This document shows, piece after piece, positions 8,871 through 16,173 of a DNA stretch of 38,602 bases. The position numbers and the translations under genes are program-made. The notes beneath the pieces were generated by a model. That model saw only the letters and a list, made by a program, of their open reading frames with translations. It was not told where the DNA came from and searched no databases. Position 1 is the first letter of the stretch. Each line of letters begins with the position of its first letter. The DNA comes from NZ13-RE01 sp049718665 (lineage in GTDB: Bacteria; Dictyoglomota; Dictyoglomia; Dictyoglomales; Dictyoglomaceae), in contig JBNARO010000019.1 of NCBI GenBank assembly GCA_049718665.1, positions 1 to 38,602 on the forward strand. Direction: 5' to 3'.

Positions 8871-9329
8871 ATGGGTAAAATTTTAGATTTTCTTAAAAAG
8901 GTTGAAAGACCAGCAATTTATACTTTTTTCATAAGTATCCTCATAATTCTTTTATATATGCTCTTTAATATATTTTTCTGGCTTCGCATTCAATCTTTTA
9001 TCATCTCTCATGAGATCATTATAAATGCAAGATATGCTTTAGAGCTTTCTATCACAAAAAATGAAAGGATAGTTTATAATTTCCATTACTCTACAAAAAC
9101 AAAATCTATTCAGTTTTATTGGGTGTATGGTGAAAAATCTAAAAAGACTTATCTTCTGCCTCATCTTATCCCATCTGGCATAAAATGTGAAAGTCCTACA
9201 AGAACTTATACTTTTTATTTTGAAAATGGAAATATATATCCTGAAGGAGAAATTATTCTTTCCACCTATCTTTCCAAAAGAGCAATAAAATTTTATAGAA
9301 ATGGGAATATCTTCTTGTCTAAATTTTAA
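8871..9329 (+). CDS. pilin-like membrane protein without a prepilin leader (GspH/ComGD-like body)
   Basis: The 152-aa protein has a cytoplasmic N-terminus, one membrane span (about residues 15-39) and a beta-rich extracytoplasmic part. I see no prepilin cleavage motif. The body resembles FimT/GspH/ComGD folds: ARYALELSITKNERIVYNF is like their helix-to-strand part, and GNIYPEGEIILS is like the Gly-rich strand pair. This likeness is my inference. It lies between pilA and the minor pilins on the same strand. The start is unusual: no SD, ATG 14 bases after the terminator stem, and a TATAAT (8867-8872) overlapping the start codon. It could be read by leakage through the hairpin. Confidence 0.65.
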   Translation: MGKILDFLKKVERPAIYTFFISILIILLYMLFNIFFWLRIQSFIISHEIIINARYALELSITKNERIVYNFHYSTKTKSIQFYWVYGEKSKKTYLLPHLIPSGIKCESPTRTYTFYFENGNIYPEGEIILSTYLSKRAIKFYRNGNIFLSKF

Positions 9330-9349
9330 TTTTTTATTAAACTAAAACT

Positions 9350-9787
9350 ATGAAAAAAGGCTTTACATTTTTGGAAATTTTAATAGTTATTGGAATAATA
9401 GCAATACTTTTCTATGTAGCTCTTACTTCTTTTGCAAGTAAGCCTGATTCAAAGTTAATTCTCCAAAATTTTACCACTCAACTTGTAGAAGACTTAAGAT
9501 TTGTAAGACAAAGAGCTATTATAACTCATAGTACTGATGGATTAGATTTAACTTTTGCGTCAACTTTTACTTCCTACACCTTTTTAGACGAAAAGGGGAA
9601 TATAGTAACAAGAACTCTAACTGGAGTGATAGTGAATTCCACCGCTACAATTTTTTCTTTTGACGAGGAGGGAAAATTAACAGCAGATAATGCAGAAACT
9701 TATGCAGTTCTAACTTTGATCCTTGATACATATTCGTCAACTATTAATATAAATTCCTTAGGATTTATCGAGAGGTATGGTCCATGA
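9350..9787 (+). CDS. minor pilin, GspH/FimT-like
   Basis: The N-terminus MKKG/FTFLEILIVIGIIAIL is a canonical prepilin signal with Glu5. The 145-aa length, the LVEDLRFVRQRAI helix and the strand-rich C-terminus match GspH/FimT-type minor pilins, which join GspI/J/K at the pilus tip. No clear SD precedes the ATG. It overlaps the next gene by 4 bases (ATGA). The extracellular binding role, if any, cannot be told from sequence. Confidence 0.87.
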   Translation: MKKGFTFLEILIVIGIIAILFYVALTSFASKPDSKLILQNFTTQLVEDLRFVRQRAIITHSTDGLDLTFASTFTSYTFLDEKGNIVTRTLTGVIVNSTATIFSFDEEGKLTADNAETYAVLTLILDTYSSTININSLGFIERYGP

Positions 9788-10176
9788 AGAAAGGATTTAC
9801 TTTTATAGAAGTTCTTGTTTCTATTCTTCTCCTAAGTATTGTAGTAACATCCTTCTTTATGGGAATATCAAATATCTTAATAGAAGACGAGTTGATAAAA
9901 GCAGAAAGTCAGGCAACGGTTTTAGCGGAGAAAAAATTAGAGGAATACAGGACAAAAATATTAAATAATTGGACTGCAACTTTTACTTTGTCTGGAGATT
10001 TCTCCCAAGAAGGCTGGACATCTTTTAGATATATTATATACACAAGTAATTTTAGCTCGACAAATTCTTTAAGAAAAGTTAAAATTTTTGTATGGAATGA
10101 TAGAAATAATAATTATACCTTAGATTCTTTAGAAGCAAAAAGTGTGTTATTAACAATAATTTCAAGGAGGAAGTAA
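9784..10176 (+). CDS. minor pilin, GspI/PilV-like
   Basis: The N-terminus MKKG/FTFIEVLVSILLLSIVVTSFF is a prepilin signal with Glu5. The 130-aa protein has the GspI/PilV pattern: a helix rich in small and charged residues (QATVLAEKKLEEYR) followed by a short beta region with RKVKIFVW. It overlaps the GspH-like gene by 4 bases and is followed after 3 bases by the GspJ-like gene, the order known from type II secretion and pilus tip operons. An SD-like GAGAGG lies upstream of the ATG. Confidence 0.87.
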   Translation: MKKGFTFIEVLVSILLLSIVVTSFFMGISNILIEDELIKAESQATVLAEKKLEEYRTKILNNWTATFTLSGDFSQEGWTSFRYIIYTSNFSSTNSLRKVKIFVWNDRNNNYTLDSLEAKSVLLTIISRRK

Positions 10177-10179
10177 AGA

Positions 10180-11745
10180 GTGAAAAAAGGATTTACATTT
10201 ATTGAAATTCTTGTTGCTGTAGGAATATTAGCTCTTTTGGGAGTCCTCTTGATTAACATCCTTCCAAGAGCTTTTGATATTTACAGTGAGAAAGCCGAAG
10301 AGCAGGAAAATTTTTCTAATGTTCAAATTATTCTCGATAGATTGGCACGAGAAATAAGACAAGGGTCACAAGTTATAAATATAAGTTCTCCTACCCAAAC
10401 CCTTGGATACTTGACTATAAACTTATCAACAGGTGTTTCTCGAACTTATTCCTATACATACTCCAATGGAAAATATTACTTTACAGTAGATGGAGAGATT
10501 CAAGCAGGACCAATAAAGGAGTTAAGATTTATTGGTCTTGATGCGGGAGGAACATATACAACTTTAACTTCTAATATAAGAACTTTATCAATTACCCTTG
10601 TTATGGATAATGATCAAAAGTATGCGGATACAATAGCTTTAAGAGGTGAAACAATACCTGGAGTTATTGTGATAACAGAAATAATGTATTATCCACCAAA
10701 TATAGATAAAAATGGAACTTACGTAACTCAAACTATGATGGAGTTTATAAAGATATATAATGGGACAACTTATACTATAAATTTACAAGGATGGAAAGTA
10801 AATGGAAATACTATAAATTATGTAAGATCAGGAAGTTTTAATCTTCCTCCAAAATGGTCAGCTATAATTTCTGCATATAATTCAAATCTCCCCTCTCATT
10901 ATAATATTCCTAATAATGTTATAATCCTTGAGACTAATACTTCGGGATTGGGCAGTAATGGAAGTGAATTGAATAATGGGGGTGATACTGTTGAAATTAG
11001 AGATGATGTTGATCAGATTATAGATAGAGTACAATTTGATAATAGGTGGGGAGGGAATAGAGAAGGAAATAATTATTATTCTCTATCCAGAAAGTCAATT
11101 GATAGACCTTCACAAGATAGCTCAAATTGGTATAATTATCCTTACATAAATTATACACGTAGCAATATTACTGTTTATTGTCTATCAACTCCTCTTATTC
11201 TTATAAGTGAGATAATGTATTATCCATGTCCCAGAGATAAAAATGGAATAATTCACGCGGAAATTGATATGGAATTTGTAGAAATTTATAATGCTTCAGA
11301 TAAAACAATAAACATCCAAAATTGGACAATTAATGTAAATAGAATTACAATAAATGTAAGAGGAGGATTTAATCTCTCACCTGGATCTTATGCAATTATT
11401 GGAGGAAGAAGATCACAAATTGATAATTGGTATAATTTGCCATCTTCTTATATTTATTTAAAGACACAACAGAGAGGTCTTGGTGGTGGAAATAGTCAGT
11501 TGGGAAATTTTTCAGGCACTGTTAGAATTTCAGATACAACTGGAAATGTTGTTGACCAAGTTATTTATTCCTACACCTGGGGAGGATATCCTTCTGGAGC
11601 ATATTATTATTCATTAGAAAGAAGATCTTATACTGTAACAGCACAAGATCCTACTAATTGGGGAAGTAGCCAAACTTTAAATTATGCTACTTTTGTATAT
11701 CGTTCATATTGCACTCCAGGAAGTAAAAATTCTATCTCTCCATGA
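10180..11745 (+). CDS. minor pilin (GspJ/PilW-like) with two C-terminal lamin-tail domains
   Basis: The N-terminus MKKG/FTFIEILVAVGILALLGVLL is a prepilin signal with Glu5, followed by a GspJ/PilW-like helix (VQIILDRLAREIRQGSQV) and beta domain to about residue 158. Residues about 162-300 and 337-500 then form two related lamin-tail (LTD-type) domains. Both start with I-EIMYYP, have DKNG, then MEF-IYN at identical spacing, a GW/NW motif, and end in a WGG turn followed by YYSL. At 521 aa it is more than twice normal GspJ length. The GTG start has an AGGAGG upstream. LTDs are extracellular or protein/DNA-binding folds, so the protein may be a tip adhesin; that is inference. Confidence 0.88.
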   Translation: MKKGFTFIEILVAVGILALLGVLLINILPRAFDIYSEKAEEQENFSNVQIILDRLAREIRQGSQVINISSPTQTLGYLTINLSTGVSRTYSYTYSNGKYYFTVDGEIQAGPIKELRFIGLDAGGTYTTLTSNIRTLSITLVMDNDQKYADTIALRGETIPGVIVITEIMYYPPNIDKNGTYVTQTMMEFIKIYNGTTYTINLQGWKVNGNTINYVRSGSFNLPPKWSAIISAYNSNLPSHYNIPNNVIILETNTSGLGSNGSELNNGGDTVEIRDDVDQIIDRVQFDNRWGGNREGNNYYSLSRKSIDRPSQDSSNWYNYPYINYTRSNITVYCLSTPLILISEIMYYPCPRDKNGIIHAEIDMEFVEIYNASDKTINIQNWTINVNRITINVRGGFNLSPGSYAIIGGRRSQIDNWYNLPSSYIYLKTQQRGLGGGNSQLGNFSGTVRISDTTGNVVDQVIYSYTWGGYPSGAYYYSLERRSYTVTAQDPTNWGSSQTLNYATFVYRSYCTPGSKNSISP

Positions 11746-11773
11746 AAAAAGGTCAAAATGAAAAAAGGTCAAA
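11742..11773 (+). repeat. 16-base perfect tandem duplication at a gene start
   Basis: Bases 11742-11757 and 11758-11773 are identical (ATGAAAAAAGGTCAAA). The first copy makes an ATGA overlap with the upstream stop codon, but reading from it is blocked after 22 codons. The second copy is in frame with the pilin-like gene. Confidence 0.95.
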
Positions 11774-12156
11774 TTTTACTTGCTGTTTTATTAATATTTG
11801 TTATACTTAGTTTAGTTATGGTAGGGCTTATCTTCATTTGGGAGGATAGTGTAAGAAAAACTGGAGGACAAAGAGGAGAAAAACAAGCTTTATACCTTGC
11901 TGAGGGGGCGGGAGAAATTGCTATTTATAGTCTTGTTTATTTACAATCTCCTTCTTCTTTTACATTAACAGGGGCTATTACAGAAACAGATTTTTCAGGA
12001 AAATATACTGTATCTTTATTTTGGTATTCCCCTACTTTTGAGATAGTTTCTTCAGGAGAAGTGGATCTTTGGGCAAGAACATTAAGAATTAAAGGTATAA
12101 GAAGTGGAACTTCTTCTCCCTATACTATTACTATAACTTCTTGGGTTGAGGAGTAG
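11758..12156 (+). CDS. GspK/PilX-like minor pilin component
   Basis: The 132-aa protein begins MKKGQILLAVLLIFVILSLVMVG, a leader and hydrophobic helix like GspK/PilX, where Glu5 of normal prepilins is absent. GEKQALYLAEGAGEIAIYSL matches the PilX/GspK pattern ALYLAEAG after the helix. It follows the GspH-I-J-like genes, completing an H-I-J-K tip set. The start is ATG 11758. The upstream ATG at 11742 belongs to the other copy of a 16-base duplication and is out of frame. AAAGG in the first copy may now serve as its SD. Confidence 0.8.
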   Translation: MKKGQILLAVLLIFVILSLVMVGLIFIWEDSVRKTGGQRGEKQALYLAEGAGEIAIYSLVYLQSPSSFTLTGAITETDFSGKYTVSLFWYSPTFEIVSSGEVDLWARTLRIKGIRSGTSSPYTITITSWVEE

Positions 12157-12158
12157 AA

Positions 12159-13553
12159 ATGCTTACTCTAAATTGGACCAACGGGAAAATAAAAGTTTTA
12201 GTAGGGTCGTATATAAAAAAGAAGTTTAAATCAGAGAAATCTTTTGTAATAGATATTCCTGAGGGAGACTTTTGGAACAGAAGAGATAAAGAAAAAATTA
12301 TAGCTATTTTAAAAGAGGAACTAATGAATAATAATGTGAGAGAAAAAGATTTATATGTTACTTTGGAAACAAAAGATTTTTTCTTAAGAATTATGGAATT
12401 TCCCAGTATACCTATAAAGGAATTAAGAGAGAATATAATTTATGAATTAGAAGATCTTTACTCTTTTAGAGAGGATAGTATGGATCTTTCCTTCACTATT
12501 CTTTCCTCTAATAAAGAAAAAATTAAGATTTTAGTTTCAACCTTTCCAAGAGTTATTATTGATTCATGGAAAGAACTTTCTGAAAAATTAAAACTTAATT
12601 TAAAATATATAGAAGTCTCTTCTCTTTCCGCATTAAGAGGATTAATTGTAGAAAATTATGATTTTTCTAAAAATCAGGTAGTTTTATTCTTGGGTAATGA
12701 GATAACAGATATTTATGTCTTTCAAGAAGGAAAATTAATTAACTTATATAATCTAAGCATAGGAACTTCTGATCTTCTTTATGAAACTTCTCTTGTTAAT
12801 ACTGCTTTAGTCTCTTGGAGCGATGAAATAAAGACATATTTATCTAATCTTCCATTTAATATTGAGAAATTACTTATTATTGGAGAAGAGGAAAAGTCTA
12901 TTCCTCTTTTAAATTATATTCAAGATATTTTCTCTGATTTTCCTGTAATTATAAATAAAAATTTGTGGTTATCTAATATAGGAGTTTCTCTTTCTTCTTT
13001 TAATTTTCCTCCTATTCCTAATCTCAATATTTTAGGAAAGGAAAAAATTCTACCCTTTGAAAAGGATATTTTTATTAGATCTTTATTAGCAGGAATTCTT
13101 GCTCTTATAATCGTTACCTCTGCTAATTTTTATATTACTTTTCAAATAAATTCCTTAAAAAAAGAAAGAATATTTTTGGAGCAAAATTTAAACCAAAGAA
13201 GAGCAGAAGTAGAGGAGTTAAGAAAAACTGTCGAGGAAAGAATAACATTAAATAAGGGATTGGAAAATTGGGTTAAAGAATTAAACGAAAATAAATTTAT
13301 ATCTCCTTCTTATTTTCTCAAAGATTTGGGAAGTATTACTCCTGTAAAGGTTTGGCTCTCTAACTTAGAAGTTTCCAATGAGAATAAAATACTTTTAGAA
13401 GGATATAGTTTAGATAGTGAAGGTGTTGCAGATTTTTTGATTTCTCTTTCCTATTCTAATATATTTAAAGATGTAAACCTGCAAAGTTCAAATCTTATGA
13501 ATATCGGAAATAAAGAAGTTCAAGCATTTAAAATTGTAGGAGTGATTAAATGA
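12159..13553 (+). CDS. PilM-PilN fusion protein (GspL-like)
   Basis: Residues 1 to about 300 look like the cytoplasmic actin-like PilM: VLFLGNEITDIYVFQEGKL with LYNLSIGTSDL is the PilM phosphate-loop region. A single membrane span follows at about 307-329, then a coiled coil (LKKERIFLEQNLNQRRAEVEELR) and a periplasmic ferredoxin-like PilN domain (SPSYFLKDLGSITPVKVWLSNLEV). In most pilus systems PilM and PilN are separate, whereas type II secretion GspL has this fused layout. GAGGAG precedes the ATG, 2 bases after the preceding stop. pilO overlaps its end. It should be the inner-membrane alignment hub linking PilB/PilC to PilO. Confidence 0.85.
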   Translation: MLTLNWTNGKIKVLVGSYIKKKFKSEKSFVIDIPEGDFWNRRDKEKIIAILKEELMNNNVREKDLYVTLETKDFFLRIMEFPSIPIKELRENIIYELEDLYSFREDSMDLSFTILSSNKEKIKILVSTFPRVIIDSWKELSEKLKLNLKYIEVSSLSALRGLIVENYDFSKNQVVLFLGNEITDIYVFQEGKLINLYNLSIGTSDLLYETSLVNTALVSWSDEIKTYLSNLPFNIEKLLIIGEEEKSIPLLNYIQDIFSDFPVIINKNLWLSNIGVSLSSFNFPPIPNLNILGKEKILPFEKDIFIRSLLAGILALIIVTSANFYITFQINSLKKERIFLEQNLNQRRAEVEELRKTVEERITLNKGLENWVKELNENKFISPSYFLKDLGSITPVKVWLSNLEVSNENKILLEGYSLDSEGVADFLISLSYSNIFKDVNLQSSNLMNIGNKEVQAFKIVGVIK

Positions 13554-14107
13554 AAGAGAGAATAGATGTCTTAATATTTTTTGCTGTTCTTTTTCTTGGC
13601 ATAGTTTTATTTATATTTCCCTCCTATTCAAATTTACTAAGGGAACAAAACAATATAAATTTGATGAGAAGAGAGTTATCAAATACTATCGATGAACTTA
13701 GCAGATTAAAAGAGACATTAAATATATTATCAAAGGAAAGAGAAACTTTACTTATTGAAGGTCAAAAAAAAATATTTGATAAGAAAAGTTTTTCGATTTT
13801 TCTTAAAGAACTTTCTTCTCTCCTTAAAAAACATAATTTAACTTCATTTTCTATAATTCCAGAAGAACCTCAAGATGTTCAAAATCTTCCAGAAGGTTTT
13901 CCCTTTAAAATAAAAAGACTTCCTATAAATTTTCAACTTCTTGGAAAATACCAAGGGTTTTTAACATTTTTCCAAGAGCTTGAATTGCAAAATTATCCTA
14001 TAAGATTTTTAAATTATAAGATAACTCTTTTGGAACCACAAAAAAATATTCTAAGTTTTCAAGGAAAAATTGAAATATATCTTTTAGAAGGGGAGGGGGA
14101 GAAGTGA
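13550..14107 (+). CDS. pilO: type IV pilus alignment protein PilO
   Basis: The 185-aa bitopic protein has an N-terminal span (about residues 8-26), a coiled coil (REQNNINLMRRELSNTIDEL) and a ferredoxin-like domain with the PilO signature LLGKYQGFLTFFQELELQNYPIRFLNYKI. PilO pairs with PilN in the periplasm. The ATG overlaps the PilM-PilN stop (ATGA) and has GGAGTG upstream. It overlaps the following PilP-like gene by 4 bases. Confidence 0.88.
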   Translation: MKERIDVLIFFAVLFLGIVLFIFPSYSNLLREQNNINLMRRELSNTIDELSRLKETLNILSKERETLLIEGQKKIFDKKSFSIFLKELSSLLKKHNLTSFSIIPEEPQDVQNLPEGFPFKIKRLPINFQLLGKYQGFLTFFQELELQNYPIRFLNYKITLLEPQKNILSFQGKIEIYLLEGEGEK

Positions 14108-14640
14108 GAGAAAAAGTTTGGGGAGGATTGATTCTTTTTGCTACTTCCCTATCTCTTATTTTAAATGTTTATACTTTATTAAAAAATGATGAAAAAAGTA
14201 TATCTATAGATCATGAAATACTTGCAAAACCTGTTTCCTATACGCAAAATAAAACTCAAAAGGAAGATAAAGAGAACTTAAGAAAATTTACATTAGATCA
14301 ATTTAAGGAGATAAGAAATATAAAATTGGGAAGAATAGATCCATTTGCTCCATTAATTAAAGAAGAGGAAATATTAGAAGAAATTCCTACGGAAGAAACA
14401 TCTTTCTCAAAGAAGATAGTTGAAGTTAAGAAAATCGAAAGAATTCCCTATGTACTTAGAGGAATTTTGGGAGGAAAGGAAAAAATCCTTGCCATATTTG
14501 AGTCTGAGAATGGGGAAAAAAGTTTTGTGGTAGAAGAGGGACAAAGGATAGAAAATTATAAAATAGAAAGGATAGATGTCTCTCAAAAAATGGTAATAAT
14601 TAAAGACCTCAAAGGAAATTTTCTCTATATTAAAATGTAG
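14104..14640 (+). CDS. PilP/GspC-like pilus alignment protein
   Basis: The 178-aa protein has an N-terminal membrane span (residues 6-26), a charged linker, GRIDPFAPL (the R-x-DPF-P motif preceding PilP HR domains) and a C-terminal small beta barrel: LRGILGGKEKILAIFES, FVVEEGQRIENYKIERID. The family links PilN/PilO to the secretin PilQ in diderms, but no pilQ is in the window. An anchored span rather than a lipoprotein signal is more GspC-like than classic PilP. The GTG start overlaps pilO. The stop lies inside the 3' end of the convergent pilin gene. Confidence 0.8.
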   Translation: MREKVWGGLILFATSLSLILNVYTLLKNDEKSISIDHEILAKPVSYTQNKTQKEDKENLRKFTLDQFKEIRNIKLGRIDPFAPLIKEEEILEEIPTEETSFSKKIVEVKKIERIPYVLRGILGGKEKILAIFESENGEKSFVVEEGQRIENYKIERIDVSQKMVIIKDLKGNFLYIKM

Positions 14641-15340
14641 TAGGAACTAATGTGATAGTTGCAGTTCTCTCCCTTTGAAAATTAGTCCACCTTCTTGTTG
14701 CTTTAAGTCTTATTTCTACTAATTGAACTTTTATCCCTGGAGTATAGTTTGAAGAAGTCAATTCTACAAAATTTCCACCAGAAAGGTATAGATATTTTAC
14801 CCAAAATCCATCACTTGCTAAATAATCTGATAGAAGTTTAGGAGTTTCTCCTGTTGTAAAGGTAAAATTGGTAACCAAGTTTGTTATATTTCCTTGAGAA
14901 TAAGTAGGAGCCCAGGAAAGATCTTTAGAATAATATAAAAGGATTCTTGCATTAGGATTTATAGAGTCATACAAAGAACCCGTTCTCTGTCTTATTATAT
15001 AAATACTAAATCTATATACATTATTCCCTTTAGGAACTACAACTACAAGACTTTGAGAATTTGTAACAAAACTATAGGAAGGACCTACTCCATACAGACT
15101 TCCTGAATTATCATGTATAGTTATACTTATTCCTGGAGTATATATAACCAGTGCTTTAAGAATATCAGATCTTAAGTTAGATATTGCTAAGGCAATATCT
15201 CTTTCTAATTCGCTATCTATTCTTTGAATAAAGGTATCTCTTTGAATAGAAAGCCATATAGAAGAAAGGACAACTAAGACTATAGAAAGAATCGCCATAG
15301 ATACCAAAAGCTCAATTAAAGAAAGACCTTTTTCTTTCAT
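14630..15340 (-). CDS. minor pilin, PilW/GspJ-like
   Basis: The N-terminus MKEKG/LSLIELLVSMAILSIVLVVLSSI is a prepilin signal with Glu5. The 236-aa length, the RDIALAISNLRSDI helix and the beta-rich remainder match PilW/GspJ-type pilins. AGGAG is properly placed before the ATG. It starts one base after the stop of the preceding minus gene and ends 11 bases inside the convergent PilP-like gene. It is the last gene of the second minor-pilin set. Confidence 0.85.
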   Translation of the reverse strand: MKEKGLSLIELLVSMAILSIVLVVLSSIWLSIQRDTFIQRIDSELERDIALAISNLRSDILKALVIYTPGISITIHDNSGSLYGVGPSYSFVTNSQSLVVVVPKGNNVYRFSIYIIRQRTGSLYDSINPNARILLYYSKDLSWAPTYSQGNITNLVTNFTFTTGETPKLLSDYLASDGFWVKYLYLSGGNFVELTSSNYTPGIKVQLVEIRLKATRRWTNFQRERTATITLVPTTF

Positions 15341-15341
15341 T

Positions 15342-15908
15342 TTATTCTCCTGGATTTGGATTTTGAATTATATCAGAAAGCTCTGCTAATGGATTTTCAA
15401 ATCTTTTTATATAACCAGCTCCTGGTGGCTCTTTATGTCTTGTAGTATCTATGTAGTTTCCTTGAGAATTAGCATAATATATTCTTATGGTAATTTTTTT
15501 GGCAAGAATTTTATCATTATTTTGATCAAATAAATCTTTCACAAGGAATTGCTCTGCATATTTGGCTCTTCCATTTATTAATACGTTTCCTTGAAAATCA
15601 GTATAGACTCTTTGAGATGGCGGTTCTGCAGGAATAGCGGGTCTTACATGAGGAATTGCAGGCTGTGCAGGGATAGCAGACCATTTATCATTTTCTATTA
15701 ATGCATCAAAATTTACTTTAACCGATGCCCAAATTTTTAAGCTCTCTAATTGGTCTCTTATTATTCTATGAGCTTCTATATTATCATTCATTCTCTTTTT
15801 TAGCATATATCCTATTAATATTGCATTAATTGCTGAGACAATAGTTATAAGAAGGAGGCTCATTAAAATAATCAAACTAATTAAAAACTGACCCTTTTCT
15901 CTCTTCAT
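15342..15908 (-). CDS. pilin-like GspK/PilV-type protein without Glu5
   Basis: The 188-aa protein begins MKREKG/QFLISLIILMSLLLITIVSA: a leader and hydrophobic helix like a prepilin but with Ser in place of Glu5, as in GspK/PilX-like components. Residues 78-97 are a Pro/Ala/Ile-rich repeat (IPAQPAIPHVRPAIPAEPP), probably an extended spacer. The rest has no recognised domain. GGAG lies upstream of the ATG. It sits between an 82-aa membrane protein and a PilW-like pilin. Confidence 0.72.
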   Translation of the reverse strand: MKREKGQFLISLIILMSLLLITIVSAINAILIGYMLKKRMNDNIEAHRIIRDQLESLKIWASVKVNFDALIENDKWSAIPAQPAIPHVRPAIPAEPPSQRVYTDFQGNVLINGRAKYAEQFLVKDLFDQNNDKILAKKITIRIYYANSQGNYIDTTRHKEPPGAGYIKRFENPLAELSDIIQNPNPGE

Positions 15909-15924
15909 CTATTCTCTCTCCAAT

Positions 15925-16173
15925 TTATTCTATAATAATTTCTCCTGGTGGAAGAAGTTCATACATCTTTTTAACTCTTTCCTCGCAAGAATCTTCTTTA
16001 TTGGAAGTTTTTTCTGTAATTTCAGTAGTAAAATTGATTTCCTTATTTAGTGTTTCTTCGACTTTAATTTTTTCAATATCTTGTGAAGAACTTTTAGGTT
16101 TTTGAGAGACTGCAAAGATAATTATTAATATTGCAATAACTATTAGGATCAAGTAAGTAGATTTTATTCTCAC
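15925..16173 (-). CDS. small single-span membrane protein of the minor-pilin cluster
   Basis: The 82-aa product has one membrane segment (residues about 6-24) followed by a charged, probably extracytoplasmic tail with one cysteine. I do not recognise a family. The GTG start directly abuts the stop of the upstream gene, and GGAG lies inside that gene's end, so translation is tightly coupled to it. Position suggests an accessory pilus-assembly role; nothing in the sequence proves it. Confidence 0.65.
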   Translation of the reverse strand: MRIKSTYLILIVIAILIIIFAVSQKPKSSSQDIEKIKVEETLNKEINFTTEITEKTSNKEDSCEERVKKMYELLPPGEIIIE

